Of a DNA stretch of 64,000 bases, positions 51,009-61,109 are shown piece after piece. The position numbers and the translations under genes are program-made. Under the pieces are notes generated by a model. The model saw only the letters and a list, made by a program, of their open reading frames with translations, was not told the DNA's origin and made no database searches. The DNA is from Intestinimonas sp. (GTDB lineage: Bacteria; Bacillota; Clostridia; Oscillospirales; Oscillospiraceae): assembly GCA_022653075.1 (NCBI GenBank), contig JALCSB010000009.1, positions 46,000 through 109,999 on the forward strand. The letters are read 5' to 3'. How positions within the stretch are numbered: position 1 is the first letter of the stretch; every line of letters starts with the position of its first letter.

Positions 51009-52070
51009 ATGCTTTATATTATCCTTGCAATTCTGATGTTCAGTCTGCTGATCGCGCTGCATGAGTTTGGACATTTTCTGGCGGCCAAACTCTGCGGTGT
51101 CAGGGTCAACGAATTTTCCATTGGAATGGGACCACTTCTGTTTGCCCATAAAAGCAGGGAAACGCAGTATTCCCTGCGAGCTGTCCCCATCGGCGGCTAT
51201 TGCGCCATGGAGGGCGAAGAGGAGGACACAAATGATCCGCGCTCTTTCTATAGCAAGCCTGCCTGGAAAAAACTGATTATTTTGGTGGCTGGCTCGTTTA
51301 TGAATTTTTTGACCGGGTTTCTGATTTTTGGACTTTTGTTTGCACAGGCAAGCAGCTTTACTATTCCTGTGATTGATCAATTTATGGACGGATTTCCTCT
51401 AGAGAGTCAGGCTCAGCTTTTGCCTGGAGACCGCATTTTGTCGGTGAACGGTGAGAAAATTTACACCAGCTCAGACCTCGTTCTGTTTTTCTCACGGGCG
51501 GAGGGCGATACCATGGATCTGGTCATTCAACGGAATGGCGAGAAGCTGGAACGCAGCGGCCTGCCTCTCCAGCTCCGGGATTACCAGTACAATGGCACCA
51601 CGCAGAAAAAATATGGTCTGATTTTCAAAACAATCCCAAACACGCCGCTGGAGGCACTTCGTCAAAGCTGGTATCAGTCTATTGATATGGTGCGCCTGGT
51701 GCGGGTAGGGCTGGGAGACCTGATTACCGGCCGGGTCGGAATCCGTGATATGTCGGGGCCCATCGGTATTGTAGGCATGATGAGCAATGTTGGCTCCGAG
51801 TCGCCGACTGCCTGGCTGGCTGTGCTTAATATTCTAAATTTCACCGCCTTTATTGCCATCAACCTGGCTGTTATGAATCTGTTGCCCATTCCCGCCCTGG
51901 ATGGTGGGCGCGTATTTTTCCTGCTGATCAACGGTTTGTTCCACCTGGTTACACGAAAAAGAATCGATCCGAAGTACGAAGGCTATGTCAATACCGCGGG
52001 GTTTGCGTGTCTGATTCTTTTAATGGTCATTGTAGCGTTCAATGACATAACGAAGCTGGTTGGAGGGTAA
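51009..52070 (+). CDS. rseP: RIP metalloprotease RseP
   Basis: Site-2-type intramembrane zinc protease. 353 residues: HExxH at 18-22 in the first helix (LLIALHEFGHFLAAK), a PDZ domain around 125-215 (LLPGDRILSVNGEKIYTSSDL), and the second metal motif NLLPIPALDGGRVFF near the C-terminus. It cuts anti-sigma factors and signal-peptide remnants in related bacteria. Between dxr and ispG, its usual place. Confidence 0.95.
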   Translation: MLYIILAILMFSLLIALHEFGHFLAAKLCGVRVNEFSIGMGPLLFAHKSRETQYSLRAVPIGGYCAMEGEEEDTNDPRSFYSKPAWKKLIILVAGSFMNFLTGFLIFGLLFAQASSFTIPVIDQFMDGFPLESQAQLLPGDRILSVNGEKIYTSSDLVLFFSRAEGDTMDLVIQRNGEKLERSGLPLQLRDYQYNGTTQKKYGLIFKTIPNTPLEALRQSWYQSIDMVRLVRVGLGDLITGRVGIRDMSGPIGIVGMMSNVGSESPTAWLAVLNILNFTAFIAINLAVMNLLPIPALDGGRVFFLLINGLFHLVTRKRIDPKYEGYVNTAGFACLILLMVIVAFNDITKLVGG

Positions 52071-52072
52071 GC

Positions 52073-53110
52073 ATGACGAAACAGATTATTGTTGGGGGCG
52101 TTCCCATTGGGGGGGGCGCTCCTGTTTCCATTCAGTCGATGACCAACACCCGCACCGACGACGTTGCAGCCACTGTGGCGCAAATTCGCCGTCTGGCGGC
52201 GGCCGGCTGCGACATTGTGCGTGTCGCTGTTCCGGATATGGCAGCCGCCAGAGCACTGGGCTCTATTAAAGAGCAGATCAGTCTTCCCCTGGTGGCAGAT
52301 ATCCATTTCGACTATAAGCTTGCGCTGGAGGCGATCGCCGCAGGTGTGGACAAGGTCCGCATTAACCCGGGAAATATCGGCGGGGAAGATCGGGTAAAAG
52401 CGGTTGCCCATGCCTGCAAGGCCAATAATATTCCTATCCGCATCGGAGTCAATGGCGGTTCTCTGGAAAAGCCGCTTCTGTCAAAGTATGGAGGCGTTAC
52501 CCCGGAGGCCATGGTGGAGTCCGCTTTTGGCCATATTGAATTGCTGCATAAATTTGATTTTGACGACATATGTGTGTCACTCAAATCTTCCAGTGTGGTA
52601 ACCACCATGTCCGCTTATCGGCTGATGGCCCAGCAAAGCAATTATCCGCTGCATGTGGGTGTTACGGAAACCGGCCTGACGCGGATGGGAACCATCAAAT
52701 CCGCGATAGGGATTGGCGGTCTGCTGGCCATGGGAATCGGGGACACCATTCGGGTGACGTTGACAGCAGATCCGTTGGAGGAAATCTATGCCGCCAAGGA
52801 CATTCTGAAGGCGGTCGGTCTGCGGAAAGAGGGGCCGGAACTTATTTCCTGCCCAACCTGCGGACGAACCCGCATTGACTTGATTCGGCTGGCGGGCGAG
52901 GTCTCGGAACGGCTGTCCCAGATCCGGAAACCCATTACTGTGGCCGTTATGGGCTGCATCGTCAATGGGCCTGGGGAGGCTTCCGCCGCAGACGTGGGAA
53001 TTGCCGGAGGAGACGGAGTGGGGATTTTGTTCCGTAAGGGAAAAATCATAGAAAAGGTACCTCAGGAACAATTGGTAGACCGGCTGTTTACACTGATTGA
53101 CACGCTTTAA
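52073..53110 (+). CDS. ispG: 4-hydroxy-3-methylbut-2-en-1-yl diphosphate synthase IspG
   Basis: Sixth MEP-pathway step: MEcPP, the IspF product, to HMBPP, with a 4Fe-4S cluster. 345 residues: VGGVPIGGGAPVSIQSMTNT, DKVRINPGNIGG, VGVTETGL, and cluster ligands SCPTCGRT and MGCIVNGPGE near the end. ATG 2 nt after the rseP stop. Normal single-domain bacterial form. Confidence 0.97.
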   Translation: MTKQIIVGGVPIGGGAPVSIQSMTNTRTDDVAATVAQIRRLAAAGCDIVRVAVPDMAAARALGSIKEQISLPLVADIHFDYKLALEAIAAGVDKVRINPGNIGGEDRVKAVAHACKANNIPIRIGVNGGSLEKPLLSKYGGVTPEAMVESAFGHIELLHKFDFDDICVSLKSSSVVTTMSAYRLMAQQSNYPLHVGVTETGLTRMGTIKSAIGIGGLLAMGIGDTIRVTLTADPLEEIYAAKDILKAVGLRKEGPELISCPTCGRTRIDLIRLAGEVSERLSQIRKPITVAVMGCIVNGPGEASAADVGIAGGDGVGILFRKGKIIEKVPQEQLVDRLFTLIDTL

Positions 53111-53149
53111 GCACAATTACGTACTCCCGCGGAGGTGGAGATAGAGTTC

Positions 53150-56100
53150 ATGGCAGAAATACCATTTTTGACGTTATTTTCCGCTTGGCATCCAGCCAAT
53201 GAATGGGCGGATCAGGCGGCCGGCCTCACGGTAACCAGTGCAGTGATCGACCGGACGACCCGTCGTATTCAGGCTGACGTGCTATGTCCGGCTCCATTAT
53301 CTGATGCAGTCGTCGGACAGTTAGAGCATGAGTTAGAAGTTACTTATAAGGTTTCCCATGTGTCCCTTCACATGGAACGCCGTGGAACCAAGCAGGAAAC
53401 CGGTGCTTCCGCCCCGGACCGAAAACCCGGTGGTACGCCGGACCCCCAGTCAGCCAAAGACAATGGGGAGGCTGCGGACGCGTTTCATCGTACAGAGCTT
53501 CTGCGTAAGGCGGCTATCCGAACCATGAAGCCGTTACAGCCCTCCGATAGGAGCGCAAAAAAAGAGAAGCCGTTTTGGGGGAAGATCGTAAAGAAATTTC
53601 CGGTTGTATCGATGCGGGACATCACACTGGATTCTGAGATGGTGACCATCGAGGGCGACGTTTTTGAAACCGACCATCTGGAGATGAAAAAGCGAAATGC
53701 CTGGATTATCCGGTTTGACATCACCGATCTGACCAACTCCATTCGTGTGGCAAAATTTGTGCTGGCCGATGAGGGGAAAAAACTGGCCAATGCCATCCAA
53801 AGCGGACAGCATTTAGTTGTACAGGGCCGTGTTTCCCCTTATCAGGGTGAGCTTCAGTTGGAACCCACCGGTATCATGCACGGAAAAAAGAAGCCGCCCC
53901 GGCAGGATACAGCGGAGGAAAAACGGGTGGAGCTGCATCTCCATACTAAGATGTCCGCCATGGATGCCACAACGGACATCGGCGCCGCCATTAAACGTGC
54001 TGCTTCTTGGGGGCATCCCGCTATTGCCATTACCGATCACGGTGTTATTCATGATTTCCCCACGGCCACCAGCGCCGCAAAAAAAGCCGGAATCAAAATG
54101 CTCTACGGAGTGGAGGCCTATTTTATTAACGATGTGGACGATATGCCGGCGGTCCGTGGGGAGGACGACGCGCCTTTCTCCGGGGAGTATGTCTGTTTTG
54201 ACCTGGAGACAACTGGTTTGGACGCGCAAAAGGACGTCATCATTGAAATTGGCGCGGTGATCCTGAAAAATGGGGTAGTGAGCAAAGATCTATTTTCCAC
54301 GTTTGTTGATCCGGGCCGTCCCCTACCTCAGGAAATTGTGCGTTTGACGGGCATTCGGGATGAGATGCTTTCAGGAGCGCCTTCTCAGGAGGAGGCCATT
54401 CGTGCATTTTTAAAATTTGCGGCAGGACGGCCCCTGGCCGCCCATAACGCGGGATTTGACGTGGGTTTTTTATCGGAGGGATGCCGGCGGGCCGGTATTC
54501 CTTTTGCACCTACCGCAGTGGACACCCTACCGATAGCGCAGGCTCTGCTGCCGGAACTGTCCAAACATAAGCTGGATGTGGTAGCCAATCATCTAAGCCT
54601 ACCGTCCTTTCACCACCATCGGGCCACCGACGACGCGGCCACCGTAGCCTACATGCTGATCCCATTTTTCCGCAGACTGCGGGAAGAGCACGGACTGACC
54701 TCATTGAGGCCGCTCAACGCGCTAACCGCCTCGCTGGTCAGCAGCAGGAAGCGGCGCAGACGTGCCAGGCATCTCATCATTCTGGCACGAAATCAGTTGG
54801 GTATCCGAAACCTGTATAAGCTGATATCCAAAGCCCACCTGGAGCACTTTCAGCGCAAGCAGTATCCGGTCATGCCCAAAAGCATCATCAATGAAAACCG
54901 GGAGGGGCTGATTATCGGTTCCGCCTGTGAAGCAGGAGAGCTCTTTCAGGCCGTGGTCCACCATAGCGCCTGGTCGGAACTGGAGCGGATCGCCTCCTGG
55001 TATGATTTTCTGGAGATCCAGCCCTTGAGCAACAACGCCTTTATGCTTCGACCCGATAAGAAAACCGGGCGGTCCCAGGCGCGCGACGAGGAGGAACTGC
55101 GGGCCTTTAACCGCACCATTGTAGAACTTGGCCACACATTGGGAAAGCCGACATGTGCTACCGGAGACGTTCATTTTCTGGACCCAGAGGATGAAATTTA
55201 CCGCCATGTTCTGCTGGCAACCAAGGGTTTTGAAGATGCCGACGCGTCAAATCCACTCTACCTCCGCACCACAGACGAAATGCTCCGCGAGTTTTCCTAT
55301 CTTGGAGAAGAGACCGCCAGAGAGGTTGTGGTGACTAATACAAATCTGGTTGCGGCCTGGTGCGATGAAATCGCGCCGCTGCCAAAGGGCCTGTTTGCGC
55401 CAAAACTGGAAAATTCAGCGGAAGAATTGAATCGTTTGGTATGGGATAAAGCAAAAATGCTTTACGGAGAAGCTCTGCCGGATATTGTAGTGGATCGCAT
55501 CAACGCAGAGTTGGGCGACATCATTAAATGCAAATATGACGTCATCTACATGTCTGCGCAGAAGCTGGTGCAGGACTCCTTGGAGCACGGCTATCTGGTC
55601 GGTTCCCGTGGTTCGGTTGGGTCTTCTCTGGTGGCCTACATGGCCGGTATTACGGAGGTCAATGCGCTGCCGCCGCATTACCGGTGCCCAAAATGCAAAC
55701 ACTCTGATTTTGAAGCGGGTAACGGCTATGGGTGCGGCGCGGACATGCCGGATGCCTGCTGTCCCATTTGTGGAACATCGTACGTCAAAGACGGTTTCAA
55801 TATCCCGTTTGAAACCTTCCTCGGGTTCAGTGGTGATAAAGTCCCCGATATCGATTTGAACTTTTCCGGCGAATATCAGTCCAGCGCACACCGGCATACG
55901 TTTGAGCTGTTTGGTCAAAATCATGTGTTTCGCGCCGGGACAATCGGTACGGTGGCGGAAAAAACCGCCTTTGGTTACGTAAAAAAGTACATGGAGGAAC
56001 GGGGGATCACCGCGACCCGGGCAGAGCAGACCCGTCTGGCCAAGGGCTGTACGGGGGTAAAGCGAACAACGGGTCAGCATCCCGGCGGTATGGTGGTCAT

Positions 56101-57274
56101 TCCCCAAGATAAGGAGATCTATGATTTCTGTCCAGTCCAGCATCCTGCGGATGATTTGGACTCCGACATCATCACAACCCACTTTGAATATCATTCCATG
56201 GAGTCCAATCTTCTAAAGCTGGACATGCTGGGTCATGATGATCCGTCCATGATCCGTATGATGGAAGATCTGACGGGCATGGACGCTCAGGCAATTCCCC
56301 TGGATGATCCGGGAACCCGTTCCATCTTTACCACGTCCAACGTGCTGGGCTATGAGGACGATCCTATCCTCGGACCCACAGGCGCCACTGCCATTCCGGA
56401 ATTCGGCACCTCGTTTGTCCGCGGCATGCTGGAGGAAACGCAGCCCACTCAGTTCGATATTTTGGTCCGTCTGTCAGGCTTTTCTCATGGTACTGACGTA
56501 TGGTTGGGCAATGCCAGGGATCTGATTCTGTCCGGTACCGCCACGGTCGGACAGGCCATAGGCTGCCGAGATGACATTATGCTTTACCTTATCTCCTGTG
56601 GTATGCCGGAAAAGCGCGCCTTCAAAATCATGGAGTCCGTGCGGAAAGGCCGTGGCCTTCCGGATGGAGCAGAGGATGAAATGAAAGCAGCCGGCGTACC
56701 GGACTGGTATATCGGTTCCTGCAAAAAAATCGCCTATCTGTTTCCCAAAGCTCATGCCGTGGCCTATGTTATGATGGCATTCCGGATCGCCTGGTTTAAG
56801 GTTCATAAGCCCCTGGCCTTTTATGCGGCCTACTTCTCTATCCGGGCCAAAGCCCTGGATGCCACCGTTATGTGTCAGGGGATGGATCGGGTTAAGCTGA
56901 AGATGAAAGAAATCCGCGCCAAGGATAAAGATGCCTCCGCTGTTGAGCAGGACATGCTGACCAGTCTGGAGGTCTGTTATGAGTACTATCTTCGCGGTTT
57001 TACTTTTGACCCCATCGACCTTTACCGCTCGGACGCCGTTCGGTTTTTGGTGGACGAGGAGAAAAAATCTCTGCTGCCGCCGTTTATGGCAATTCCCGGT
57101 CTGGGAGAAACCGCGGCCCGCTCCATCGTGGAGAAGCGGGTGGGAAAAACCTATCTTTCCATCGAAGAGTTTTCCGCCGATTGCCCCAAAGTCACAAAAG
57201 CGCATATTGAACTGCTGAAAAATTGCGGTGCCCTGCGAGATTTGCCGGACACCAGTCAGATTACCCTCTTTTAG
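53150..57274 (+). CDS. polC: DNA polymerase III alpha subunit, PolC type
   Basis: Main replicative polymerase of Gram-positives with its own proofreading exonuclease, 1374 residues. Order: N-terminal domain and OB fold (to about 270), PHP domain split by the exonuclease (VELHLHTKMSAMDATT, WGHPAIAITDHGVIHDF), DEDD exonuclease (YVCFDLETTGLDAQKDVIIEIG; HRATDDAATVAYML), polymerase core (GSRGSVGSSLVAYM; zinc-binding CPKCKHSDFE, CCPICG; DKVPDIDLNFSGEYQ), and helix-hairpin-helix end. ATG 53150; GTG 53135 overlaps the GGAGG site. Ends the conserved run. Confidence 0.97.
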   Translation: MAEIPFLTLFSAWHPANEWADQAAGLTVTSAVIDRTTRRIQADVLCPAPLSDAVVGQLEHELEVTYKVSHVSLHMERRGTKQETGASAPDRKPGGTPDPQSAKDNGEAADAFHRTELLRKAAIRTMKPLQPSDRSAKKEKPFWGKIVKKFPVVSMRDITLDSEMVTIEGDVFETDHLEMKKRNAWIIRFDITDLTNSIRVAKFVLADEGKKLANAIQSGQHLVVQGRVSPYQGELQLEPTGIMHGKKKPPRQDTAEEKRVELHLHTKMSAMDATTDIGAAIKRAASWGHPAIAITDHGVIHDFPTATSAAKKAGIKMLYGVEAYFINDVDDMPAVRGEDDAPFSGEYVCFDLETTGLDAQKDVIIEIGAVILKNGVVSKDLFSTFVDPGRPLPQEIVRLTGIRDEMLSGAPSQEEAIRAFLKFAAGRPLAAHNAGFDVGFLSEGCRRAGIPFAPTAVDTLPIAQALLPELSKHKLDVVANHLSLPSFHHHRATDDAATVAYMLIPFFRRLREEHGLTSLRPLNALTASLVSSRKRRRRARHLIILARNQLGIRNLYKLISKAHLEHFQRKQYPVMPKSIINENREGLIIGSACEAGELFQAVVHHSAWSELERIASWYDFLEIQPLSNNAFMLRPDKKTGRSQARDEEELRAFNRTIVELGHTLGKPTCATGDVHFLDPEDEIYRHVLLATKGFEDADASNPLYLRTTDEMLREFSYLGEETAREVVVTNTNLVAAWCDEIAPLPKGLFAPKLENSAEELNRLVWDKAKMLYGEALPDIVVDRINAELGDIIKCKYDVIYMSAQKLVQDSLEHGYLVGSRGSVGSSLVAYMAGITEVNALPPHYRCPKCKHSDFEAGNGYGCGADMPDACCPICGTSYVKDGFNIPFETFLGFSGDKVPDIDLNFSGEYQSSAHRHTFELFGQNHVFRAGTIGTVAEKTAFGYVKKYMEERGITATRAEQTRLAKGCTGVKRTTGQHPGGMVVIPQDKEIYDFCPVQHPADDLDSDIITTHFEYHSMESNLLKLDMLGHDDPSMIRMMEDLTGMDAQAIPLDDPGTRSIFTTSNVLGYEDDPILGPTGATAIPEFGTSFVRGMLEETQPTQFDILVRLSGFSHGTDVWLGNARDLILSGTATVGQAIGCRDDIMLYLISCGMPEKRAFKIMESVRKGRGLPDGAEDEMKAAGVPDWYIGSCKKIAYLFPKAHAVAYVMMAFRIAWFKVHKPLAFYAAYFSIRAKALDATVMCQGMDRVKLKMKEIRAKDKDASAVEQDMLTSLEVCYEYYLRGFTFDPIDLYRSDAVRFLVDEEKKSLLPPFMAIPGLGETAARSIVEKRVGKTYLSIEEFSADCPKVTKAHIELLKNCGALRDLPDTSQITLF

Positions 57275-57325
57275 GTATTGTGGAGATTGCCCAAAAGATC
57301 GCAAAATTGTCCGCATGGGTTTTCC

Positions 57326-57354
57326 TTGACTTTAGTGTGGTAATGTGTTAGCAT
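57326..57354 (+). promoter_or_regulatory. Promoter for the histidine operon
   Basis: TTGACT (57326-57331), 17 nt, TAGCAT (57349-57354), about 42 nt before hisZ. No T-box or leader peptide was seen in this short leader. Confidence 0.6.
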
Positions 57355-57395
57355 ATGAAAGAATTAGGGCAGACATTGACAGGAGGAGATGGCGC

Positions 57396-58565
57396 TTGAA
57401 CTATTCCATCAACACACCGGAGGGTACGCGCGACCGACTGTTCGCCGAATGTCGGGAGCGTCGGCAGGTACAGAATGCTCTGACCCATCTGTTTCTCCAG
57501 CGCGGCTATGCCGAGGTGAGTACGCCTGAGGTCGAATTTTATGATCTTTTTTTGCAGTCCGGTAATCCCATGCCGCAGGAGTCAATGCTGAAAATCATCG
57601 ACCGCAGCGGAAAGATCATGGTAATGCGTCCCGACTGCACGGCACCAATCGCCCGTGTGGCAGCCACAAAGCTGAAAACCGTACCCTTGCCGCAGCGGCT
57701 GTACTACAACCAGACCGTATTCCGTTCTGGAGATGCTCATAAGGGTGGCAGTAATGAGATTGCGCAGTGCGGAATTGAACTGCTCGGAGCATCCGGACAG
57801 AAAGCCGATCTTGAGATGGTGGCAATGGCCGTCGATGCGCTTAAATCCTGTGGCTTAAAAGACTTTCATGTAGAGCTTGGGCATGTGGGATTTTTTCACG
57901 AACTGGCCAAAGGTATGGAAATACCAGCGGAGACGGCGGAGCAGATGCGCAGTCTGATTGAGGGAAAAAACTACGCCGCGCTAGGGGACCTGCTGGCTCC
58001 TTACAGCGGGCAGGCGGCCTGTACCGCACTGATGCGGCTTTCTCATTTGTTTGGCGGCGCCGAGGTTCTGGATGAGGCGTTGGAATTGGCGGGAAGCAGC
58101 GAGTCCGTGTGTTATCTGCGTGAGCTTTATCGCCAGCTGTCCGAGGCCGGCTATGGAGAACATCTCCGCTTTGATCTGGGGCTGGTCCATCAAATCGATT
58201 ACTACACGGGCGTCGTATTCCGAGGCTACGTGGAAGGGGCTGGAAACGCGGTTCTCTCCGGAGGCCGCTATGACAACCTGGTGGAAGCGTTTGGCCGCTC
58301 TGCGCCAGCCACCGGATTTGCCGTGGACGTGGATGCCGTGGCCGGTTGTCTGCCAGGCGCGGAACCGCCCCGGCTCTCTACGGTCATTCATTTTGGAATG
58401 GGGGATCTGGCGCGTGCGCTGGCCGTTCTGGACACCATGTCGGCCGGGACCTGCGAGCTGTCACCCTGCAAGACTTTGGACTCCACCATGAATCTGGCGC
58501 GTGAGAAAGGTGCCAGCGTGGTGCTCTCCATCAAGGATGGTATAAGGAGGTCGATTGCCCTATGA
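57396..58565 (+). CDS. hisZ: ATP phosphoribosyltransferase regulatory subunit HisZ
   Basis: A catalytically inactive histidyl-tRNA-synthetase paralogue that activates short-form HisG and carries histidine feedback. 389 residues; class II motif-like parts TPEGTRDRLFAECRERR, LKIIDRSGKIMVMRPDCTAPIARVAAT and LVHQIDYYTGVVFRGYVEGAGNAVLSGGRYDNLVEAFG. The tRNA-binding C-terminal domain is lacking, as expected. TTG with AGGAGG 8 nt upstream. Overlaps hisG by 4 nt. Confidence 0.94.
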   Translation: MNYSINTPEGTRDRLFAECRERRQVQNALTHLFLQRGYAEVSTPEVEFYDLFLQSGNPMPQESMLKIIDRSGKIMVMRPDCTAPIARVAATKLKTVPLPQRLYYNQTVFRSGDAHKGGSNEIAQCGIELLGASGQKADLEMVAMAVDALKSCGLKDFHVELGHVGFFHELAKGMEIPAETAEQMRSLIEGKNYAALGDLLAPYSGQAACTALMRLSHLFGGAEVLDEALELAGSSESVCYLRELYRQLSEAGYGEHLRFDLGLVHQIDYYTGVVFRGYVEGAGNAVLSGGRYDNLVEAFGRSAPATGFAVDVDAVAGCLPGAEPPRLSTVIHFGMGDLARALAVLDTMSAGTCELSPCKTLDSTMNLAREKGASVVLSIKDGIRRSIAL

Positions 58566-59203
58566 GAGACAGGCTGCGCATCGCCCTGACCAAAGGGCGC
58601 TTGCAAGATCAGTCCGTTGAACTTTTTGAGGCCATGGGACTGGATTGTCATCCTATCCGAGAACCTGGACGCCGTTTGGTTCACACCATTCCGAATTATC
58701 CGCTGGATGTGGTGCTGGCAAAGGCACCGGATGTGATTACTTATGTGGAGCACGGAGTCTGTGATCTCGGTATTGTGGGCAAGGATACCATTCTGGAGCA
58801 GGGTGGCTCTTTCTACGAAGTGCTGGACCTGGGATTCGGGAAATGCAGGTTCGCGCTGGCGGTGAAAAAAGGAACCGATTTTTACGGAACCTATAAGACC
58901 CGCAGAATCGCCACCAAATATCCCAATGTAGCCCGCAGCTTTTTTGAAAAAAAAGGTATGGACGTATCCATCATTAAAATTGAAGGTTCCGTGGAGCTTG
59001 CTCCGATTTTAGATTTGTCCGACGGAATTGTGGATATTGTAGAAACAGGTGCCACGTTGCGTGAAAATGGGCTGGTCCCGATTGAGGATGTGGCAAGTGT
59101 GTCCGCGCGGCTGATTGTAAATATTGCAAGTATGAAGCTTAATAAGCAGGAAATCACCGAATTTATTGATCGTTGTGAACTGGAATTGGAGAGACGCAGA
59201 TGA
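58562..59203 (+). CDS. hisG: ATP phosphoribosyltransferase, short form HisG
   Basis: Commits ATP and PRPP to histidine synthesis. 213 residues, lacking the C-terminal regulatory domain, so it needs HisZ. Motifs: RIALTKGRLQDQSVELF, VLAKAPDVITYVEHGVCDLGIVGKD and the PRPP loop DGIVDIVETGATLRENGL. Overlaps both neighbours by 4 nt. Confidence 0.96.
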   Translation: MRDRLRIALTKGRLQDQSVELFEAMGLDCHPIREPGRRLVHTIPNYPLDVVLAKAPDVITYVEHGVCDLGIVGKDTILEQGGSFYEVLDLGFGKCRFALAVKKGTDFYGTYKTRRIATKYPNVARSFFEKKGMDVSIIKIEGSVELAPILDLSDGIVDIVETGATLRENGLVPIEDVASVSARLIVNIASMKLNKQEITEFIDRCELELERRR

Positions 59204-60477
59204 TAGAAATCATAGAGGCCAACGGCATCGCTGAGCAGGAGAAAATTTCCGCCATGCGCGCCCGCGCGGCTGCGGTCAGCGCGGACATTGAGCGCGCTGT
59301 TTCCACTATTATGGAAGATGTAAAGGAAAATGGCTTTTCAGCGGTCGAGAAATATTCTCAGAAATTTGACAGAGCAGTTCCTCGTGAAATCACAGCGGCG
59401 GAAGCCGAGGTGGCTTATGCGGCCTGTCCGCCCGAGCTTATTGAGGCAATGGAGCATGCGGCCGCCAATATTAGGGATTATAATGAAAAGCTGCTGGTAA
59501 AGACCAGGGAGTGGCAATCCCCGGACGGCGGCAAAGTGGGCAGAGTGATTCGCGGCCTCACCCGGGTGGGAATTTACGTGCCGGGTGGAACGGCTGCCTA
59601 TCCGTCTTCCGTCCTTATGAACGCTATTCCCGCAAAGGTGGCCGGTGTCCAGGAGATCGTCATGGTCACACCTCCCACGAAAAATTTGAATAATGCCGTA
59701 CTGGCCGCCGCCAAAATTGCCGGAGTGGACCGTATCCTCGCCGTGGGCGGCGCTCAGGCCGTGGCGGCTGTCACGTACGGTGCCGGTTTTATTCCCAAGG
59801 TTGATAAGCTGGTGGGGCCGGGAAACGCCTTTGTCGCCGCCGCCAAGCGTATGGCTTATGGCAAAATTGACATTGACATGGTAGCCGGTCCTTCTGAGGT
59901 GCTGGTCCTTGCCGATGAGACGGCCAATCCCAAGTTTGTCGCCGCTGACCTTCTCAGTCAGGCGGAGCATGACAAGCTGGCCTCTGCCGTTCTGCTCACA
60001 ACCAGCCCCGCCCTGGCGAAGGCGGTGGACCAGGAAATCATTCGCCAGACCGGTTACCTCACCCGTTCTGAAATTATGGAGTGTTCCCTGAACGAGTTCG
60101 GCTGTGCCATTGTCTGTACCGATTTGGATCAGGCTGCGGAACTGGCCAACGAAATCGCACCCGAGCACCTGGAAATCGTGACGAAACAGCCCCGGGCACT
60201 GCTTTCAAAAATAAAAAATGCCGGCGCGGTATTCCTGGGCGCCTGGTCTCCAGAGCCGTTGGGTGATTATCTGGCCGGTCCCGACCACGTATTGCCCACT
60301 TCCGGCTCCGCCCGTTTCTTTTCCCCGCTGTCGGTGGATAGTTTTCTGAAAAGTATGAGCATTCTTGAATTTTCGAGTGAAACACTGGCACCGCTTCGGC
60401 AGCAGATTATCACCATGGCGGAGTCTGAGCATCTTACCGCTCATGCCAACTCGATTCGTGTCCGCTTCGAATCGTAA
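59200..60477 (+). CDS. hisD: Histidinol dehydrogenase
   Basis: Last two oxidations, histidinol to histidine, NAD+ and zinc. 425 residues: VGIYVPGGTAAYPSSVLMNAIPAKVAGV, VGGAQAVAAVTYGAGFIPKVDKLVGPGNAFVAAAK, GPSEVLVLAD, LLSQAEHDKLASA (zinc ligands), EHLEI and YLAGPDHVLPTSGSARFFSPLSVDSF. Overlaps hisG by 4 nt. Confidence 0.97.
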   Translation: MIEIIEANGIAEQEKISAMRARAAAVSADIERAVSTIMEDVKENGFSAVEKYSQKFDRAVPREITAAEAEVAYAACPPELIEAMEHAAANIRDYNEKLLVKTREWQSPDGGKVGRVIRGLTRVGIYVPGGTAAYPSSVLMNAIPAKVAGVQEIVMVTPPTKNLNNAVLAAAKIAGVDRILAVGGAQAVAAVTYGAGFIPKVDKLVGPGNAFVAAAKRMAYGKIDIDMVAGPSEVLVLADETANPKFVAADLLSQAEHDKLASAVLLTTSPALAKAVDQEIIRQTGYLTRSEIMECSLNEFGCAIVCTDLDQAAELANEIAPEHLEIVTKQPRALLSKIKNAGAVFLGAWSPEPLGDYLAGPDHVLPTSGSARFFSPLSVDSFLKSMSILEFSSETLAPLRQQIITMAESEHLTAHANSIRVRFES

Positions 60478-60493
60478 AAGGGGAGGGGACGAA

Positions 60494-61072
60494 ATGGACA
60501 GAATTTCCAGTATTACCCGGGAAACCAAAGAGACGCAAATTTGCCTCTCACTGAATTTGGACGGCGGGCCAGTTTGTGTAGACACGGGAATTGGTTTCTT
60601 TAACCACATGCTGACCGCGTTCGGGTTTTATGCGGGTTTTGGCCTGACTTTGACCGCCCACGGCGACCTTGAGGTGGATGGTCATCACACAGTGGAGGAT
60701 ACCGGTATTGTTTTGGGTCAGGGACTTTGTCGGGCACTGGGGGACCGGGTTGGCATCCGGCGTTATGGTTTTTCCTGCATACCCATGGATGAAGCGCTGT
60801 GCCGGACTGTACTGGATTTTTCGAACCGTGCCTATTTGGTCTTTCAGGCGGAGATGCCGCAGGGGAGCATCGGAGCATACGATGCCTGTTTAACCGAGGA
60901 ATTTATGCGGGCGCTTGCCATGAACGCGGGCCTAACGCTGCATCAGTGTGCTTTGTACGGGAAAAATGCGCATCATATCACGGAAGCTCTGTTCAAATCA
61001 CTGGGACTTGCCATGAGGGATGCGGTACAGATAGAAGGAACCGGCGTTATCTCCACGAAGGGCGTACTGTAG
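60494..61072 (+). CDS. hisB: Imidazoleglycerol-phosphate dehydratase
   Basis: 192 residues, monofunctional (no fused phosphatase). Manganese-binding motifs: GFFNHMLTAFGFYAGF, DLEVDGHHTVEDTGIVLGQ, and NAHHITEALFKSLGLAMRDA. ATG 60494 with AGGGGAGGGG 5 nt upstream. The separate histidinol phosphatase needed for the pathway is not in the window. Confidence 0.96.
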   Translation: MDRISSITRETKETQICLSLNLDGGPVCVDTGIGFFNHMLTAFGFYAGFGLTLTAHGDLEVDGHHTVEDTGIVLGQGLCRALGDRVGIRRYGFSCIPMDEALCRTVLDFSNRAYLVFQAEMPQGSIGAYDACLTEEFMRALAMNAGLTLHQCALYGKNAHHITEALFKSLGLAMRDAVQIEGTGVISTKGVL

Positions 61073-61109
61073 CGCGGCGTCCGCCAGCAGAAAGGAATGG
61101 GATCCATTG

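Noticed and set aside
57275..57395. T-box or histidine leader peptide before hisZ
   Set aside because: The leader after the promoter is about 35 nt, too short, and has no His-codon run.
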